Of a stretch of 64,000 nt of DNA, positions 61,425-64,000 are shown one piece after another (position 1 is the stretch's first letter; each line of letters opens with the position of its first letter). The translations under genes were made by a program, and so were the position numbers. Source of the stretch: Flavobacteriales bacterium (GTDB lineage: Bacteria; Bacteroidota; Bacteroidia; Flavobacteriales_D; Crocinitomicaceae); contig CANFJL010000011.1 of NCBI GenBank assembly GCA_947447525.1, positions 45,125-109,124 of the forward strand, in the 5' to 3' direction. Under the pieces are notes generated by a model. The model saw nothing but the letters and a program-made list of their open reading frames with translations, had not been told where the DNA came from and made no database searches.

Positions 61425-61819
61425 GGAGTATTACTCAAGCTTAATTTTTCTTGCATTAATTTAAGTTCCGAAGCACTTGGTGTTAATTTAATTCTTGTGA
61501 AATTTAGATCATCAGCGGAATTAATAGGAACTAAATGAATATGAGCATGTGGTACTTCAAGACCAATTACACTCCAACCAATCCGTTTACATGCTATAAG
61601 CTTTTCCATGCGTAAGGATACTCCTTTAGCAAATAGAATCATATCTTGAAGTAAAGAATCGGGAAGGGAATAGATTCGATCCACTTCTATTTTAGGGATC
61701 ACCAAAACATGTCCTTCGACCAATGGATTAATATCGAGCAAGGCCATAAATTGATTGTTCTCTTCAATTGTGTAAGAAGGAATTTCTCCTGAAACAATTT
61801 TAGAAAAGATGCTGCTCAT
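61421..61819 (-). CDS. HIT-family nucleotide hydrolase/transferase
   Basis: The 132-aa protein has FSKIVSGEIPSYTIEENNQF, the ALLDINPLVEGHVLVIPK block and the histidine triad PHAHIHLVP (HxHxH). HIT proteins of this length hydrolyse nucleoside phosphoramidates or dinucleoside polyphosphates. Its ATG overlaps the greA stop by one base (TAATG). Confidence 0.95.
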   Translation of the reverse strand: MSSIFSKIVSGEIPSYTIEENNQFMALLDINPLVEGHVLVIPKIEVDRIYSLPDSLLQDMILFAKGVSLRMEKLIACKRIGWSVIGLEVPHAHIHLVPINSADDLNFTRIKLTPSASELKLMQEKLSLSNTP

Positions 61820-62292
61820 TATCTAGATATATTGATGATTTCGAATTGAATTAAACCACCAGGTGTTTGAATGTCTACCGTATCGCCTTGTTTTTTGCCT
61901 AACAAACCTTTTCCAATAGGAGAATCAATTGATATTTTTCGCAATTTAAGGTCTGCTTCATTCTCAGCCACTAAGGTGTAATCAATTTCCATTCCATTCG
62001 CTATGTTACGAATCTTCACAATAGAAAGAATATAAACCTTAGAATTATCAATATTAGTATCATCAATTAAGCGTGCATGAGCGACAATGTTTTCCATTTT
62101 CGAAATCTTCATTTCAAGAATTCCTTGAGCTTCTTTTGCAGCATCATATTCAGCATTCTCAGATAAATCTCCTTTATCTCTAGCTTCTGCAATTTGGCTT
62201 GTAATTGATGGTCGTTGCACAGTTTTTAATTCATGCAATTCATCCTTTAATTTTTGTAAACCTGCGGCTGTATAATAATTTATTTGTGACAT
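61819..62292 (-). CDS. greA: Transcription elongation factor GreA
   Basis: GreA rescues backtracked RNA polymerase by stimulating transcript cleavage. The 157-aa sequence has the N-terminal coiled coil with DLSENAEYDAAKEAQGILEM (acidic tip) and the C-terminal FKBP-like part (ISIDSPIGKGLLGKKQGDTV). I use the ATG at 62292 (MSQINYYTAAGLQKL); the track start at 62319 falls into the upstream terminator hairpin. It is the first gene of a greA-HIT-SGNH unit. Confidence 0.96.
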   Translation of the reverse strand: MSQINYYTAAGLQKLKDELHELKTVQRPSITSQIAEARDKGDLSENAEYDAAKEAQGILEMKISKMENIVAHARLIDDTNIDNSKVYILSIVKIRNIANGMEIDYTLVAENEADLKLRKISIDSPIGKGLLGKKQGDTVDIQTPGGLIQFEIINISR

Positions 62293-62318
62293 AATTATAG
62301 GGTTATTAAACGCAAACA

Positions 62319-62343
62319 AGAGAGCCCGAAGAGCTCTCTTGAA
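62319..62343 (-). terminator. Terminator after the PorV/PorQ-family gene
   Basis: CAAGAGAGC and GCTCTCTTG form a 9-bp stem with a 7-nt loop, followed on the minus strand by TTTGCGTTTAAT. It separates the PorV/PorQ-family gene from greA. Confidence 0.75.
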
Positions 62344-62367
62344 TCTTAATTATTTTATTTCTTTTTC

Positions 62368-63432
62368 TTACTTTAAACTAATAGTAACACCAAGTGTATG
62401 AACTATACCAAATACACCTGCAAATCGTGAACAATATTCTAAACCAATTGCACTTTTAGATTTACCTACTATTGCATCAAGAGAGAAACCGGCAGTTGGA
62501 CCAACTAAAGCGTTGGATCTATTTTCTGCAGAAAAGATGTTTTTTTCATACACATAACCAGCTCTTAGATTAAAGGCCATTTTTTCATTGGTTACCCCAT
62601 AATCTAAACCTATACGATATTGGTCATTAGAGAATGAATTTGCGGTAAAGCCTAAGGCTAATATTAATTTAGATTTATCTGTAAAGTTAAAATCATAAGA
62701 ACCACCAATTGCTAATAGAGAAGGTAATTCAAATGTAGCCGATCGTTGTTCCAAAGATCCAATAAATCCTGTAGAAACATAAGTTACTTGTTGCGACAAA
62801 CCGTCTCCTTTATATTTCATCACTGGACCAATATTTTTCAAAGCAATTCCAAATTTAACTTGGTCTTGTTCACCTGTCACATATCGAATACCAGCATCAA
62901 TAGCAATTCCACTAGCCTTCAAATTCGAAATACTTTCAGAAATAACTTTAAAATTTATTCCCCCATAAATTGACGATGAAAATGCTTTAGCGTAACCAAT
63001 ATTGAAAATATTAGATTTAGGAGAAAAATATCCAATATTACCTTCAGGATTTGAAACGGTAGTAATTGGAATATCACCATAATTCATGGCTTGAATACTG
63101 ACTGCAAATACACTTGATTCTGATACTCTATGAGCAAATCCAGCAGAATTAAAACCAATTCCAGCAGAACCCATCCAATTTGAATAATTGAATTTAATCT
63201 GTGTTTTATCAGTAAATGCCAAACCAGCAATATTAGCATAAGTAGCTTCTAAACCATTTACACTTGCAATACCAGCATCACCAATGGCTGCACCTCTTGC
63301 CCATGGATTAACCAAAAGATGAGAAGCACCAGCTGATCCAACTCGGTCTTCATTACCTGCATAGGTAAATGATGCAGCTGTCGCAACTATAATGAGGCAC
63401 CAATTTGATAATTTCATTATTGAATTTTTCAT
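62368..63432 (-). CDS. PorV/PorQ-family outer-membrane protein
   Basis: The 354-aa protein has a signal peptide (LIIVATAASFTYAGNED) and family motifs AGASHLLVNPWARGAAIGDA, ASVNGLEATYANIAGLAFT, then barrel strands such as GIAIDAGIRYVTGEQDQVKF and ILALGFTANSFS. PorV-type proteins shuttle or anchor T9SS cargo at the outer membrane. It is closer in style to PorV/PorQ paralogues than to PorV itself, so I give no symbol. It begins 17 bp after the partial gene upstream and ends before a hairpin terminator. Confidence 0.85.
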   Translation of the reverse strand: MKNSIMKLSNWCLIIVATAASFTYAGNEDRVGSAGASHLLVNPWARGAAIGDAGIASVNGLEATYANIAGLAFTDKTQIKFNYSNWMGSAGIGFNSAGFAHRVSESSVFAVSIQAMNYGDIPITTVSNPEGNIGYFSPKSNIFNIGYAKAFSSSIYGGINFKVISESISNLKASGIAIDAGIRYVTGEQDQVKFGIALKNIGPVMKYKGDGLSQQVTYVSTGFIGSLEQRSATFELPSLLAIGGSYDFNFTDKSKLILALGFTANSFSNDQYRIGLDYGVTNEKMAFNLRAGYVYEKNIFSAENRSNALVGPTAGFSLDAIVGKSKSAIGLEYCSRFAGVFGIVHTLGVTISLK

Positions 63433-63449
63433 ATCTTATTCTACTAAAA

Positions 63450-64000
63450 TTAAATACCTTGTAAGTCTACTTGTCTTAGTCCACCAAAGAACTTAAGGAC
63501 ACGCTCACCAACTACATTTCCACTGTTATCATAAACTTCAACATGTATTAGATACACACCTCCAGCAATTGGAATTGCCTTATTATTTGTCAAATCCCAA
63601 TCTAAAGATGTAATAGGACTATCTTTCTTAAAGGAGCGGATCAACTTACCATTTACCGAATATATTTTAACCATACATTTCTCAGGTAGATTGGTAATCT
63701 TAACGCGTGTATCTAATCTACTTCTTTCATATTCAGAGAAAGCATAGTAAGGATTAGGAACCACATTAATCATTTTTAATGCGTCTTTTAATTGATCACT
63801 AGAAGCAGTTACTGTTGCAATATCGTCCATTGACCAAGAATACATAGGTCGACCATTGTTAGCTCCTGTTGCTGTGAAGTTTTTGTATTCTTTGTTCATT
63901 CTCAATTTAATAGTCACATCAGTCGACAATAAAGTTTGACCAGGCATCAAGATTGGATAAGAGATCCAAGAAAGACTTCCGTACAATTCTCTTTTTGCTG
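63450..64000 (-). CDS. C-terminal part of a large secreted protein upstream of the PorV/PorQ-family gene (partial)
   Basis: The frame is open to the right edge, so the listed start (TTG at 63986) is not the true one. The visible 180 residues include LSWISYPILMPGQTLLSTDV, INVVPNPYYAFSEYERSRLD, VKITNLPEKCMVKIYSVNGK and AGGVYLIHVEVYDNSGNVVG, a FlgD-like/T9SS-type C-terminal domain of a long cell-surface protein. Its gene lies 17 bp before the PorV/PorQ-family gene, a pairing I recall from Bacteroidota, where the two are probably expressed and exported together. Confidence 0.8.
   Translation of the reverse strand, partial: AKRELYGSLSWISYPILMPGQTLLSTDVTIKLRMNKEYKNFTATGANNGRPMYSWSMDDIATVTASSDQLKDALKMINVVPNPYYAFSEYERSRLDTRVKITNLPEKCMVKIYSVNGKLIRSFKKDSPITSLDWDLTNNKAIPIAGGVYLIHVEVYDNSGNVVGERVLKFFGGLRQVDLQGI

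Overview
The window is AT-rich and comes from a member of the Bacteroidota, most likely a Flavobacteriales-type free-living or aquatic bacterium. Supporting signs: many secreted proteins with type IX secretion system (T9SS) C-terminal sorting domains of type A and type B, a PorP/SprF homologue, a PorV/PorQ-family protein, SprB-type repeats, a TonB-dependent receptor with a carboxypeptidase-like N-terminal domain, and Bacteroidota-type promoters (TAnnTTTG, once with TTTG 19 bp upstream). There is no phage, integrase, transposase or CRISPR array.

Layout. 1-2.4 kb: a thiamin-type TonB receptor (cut by the left edge) preceded by a TPP riboswitch. 2.6-5.0 kb: a tight minus-strand operon of a small uncharacterised protein (NGNEG family), a 7-TM protein, a DesK/NarX-type histidine kinase and a LuxR-type response regulator. 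It faces a divergent group (5.3-7.3 kb) of a Cys-rich small lipoprotein, a large probable propeller lipoprotein and a CxxC lipoprotein; a palindromic operator candidate lies between. 7.4-9.6 kb: a T9SS cargo protein, a decayed T9SS tail and a small membrane protein. 9.8-16.9 kb: an extended SDR, a repeat element, and an apparent lipid/isoprenoid operon (steroid 5-alpha-reductase-like, YdeI-like, hydrolase-like, UbiA-like, membrane protein) converging on an MMPL/RND transporter. 17-25 kb: a GreA-like protein, asd, a lamin-tail surface protein operon, mtnA and metK. 25.2-31.5 kb: a six-gene minus-strand run MbnP - MbnH/MauG - conserved unknown - WYL regulator - paaG - paaH. 31.5-35.3 kb: an AddA/RecB-like helicase-nuclease and a CTP-synthase-like glutaminase domain without its cysteine. 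35.4-48.7 kb: secreted proteins (SprB-repeat protein, M4 metallopeptidase, M14 carboxypeptidase, SBBP/type-B giant) interspersed with repeat-rich spacers, a gene fragment and tRNA-Arg(CCU). 48.7-50.5 kb: an MBL hydrolase and a glycosyltransferase. 50.5-55.9 kb: paaABCD divergent from two tandem paaE-like reductases and an SDR. 56-64 kb: a PorP/SprF-TPR/PD40-DUF1624 operon, an SGNH/PKD protein, a HIT protein, greA, a PorV/PorQ-family protein and the C-terminal end of its upstream neighbour.

How the parts connect. The paaABCD/E genes encode phenylacetyl-CoA epoxidase; paaG and paaH, 24 kb away, act later in the same pathway. metK and mtnA belong to S-adenosylmethionine synthesis and methylthioadenosine salvage. 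The most unusual items are the NGNEG/7-TM/two-component module with its facing Cys-rich lipoprotein and operator-like palindrome, a truncated paralogue of the NGNEG gene at 41.4 kb fused to a 37-bp repeat found again 5.4 kb away, and the operon joining an MbnP/MbnH copper pair to a conserved unknown protein, a WYL regulator and phenylacetate genes. All family calls are made by reading the sequence, without database searches.
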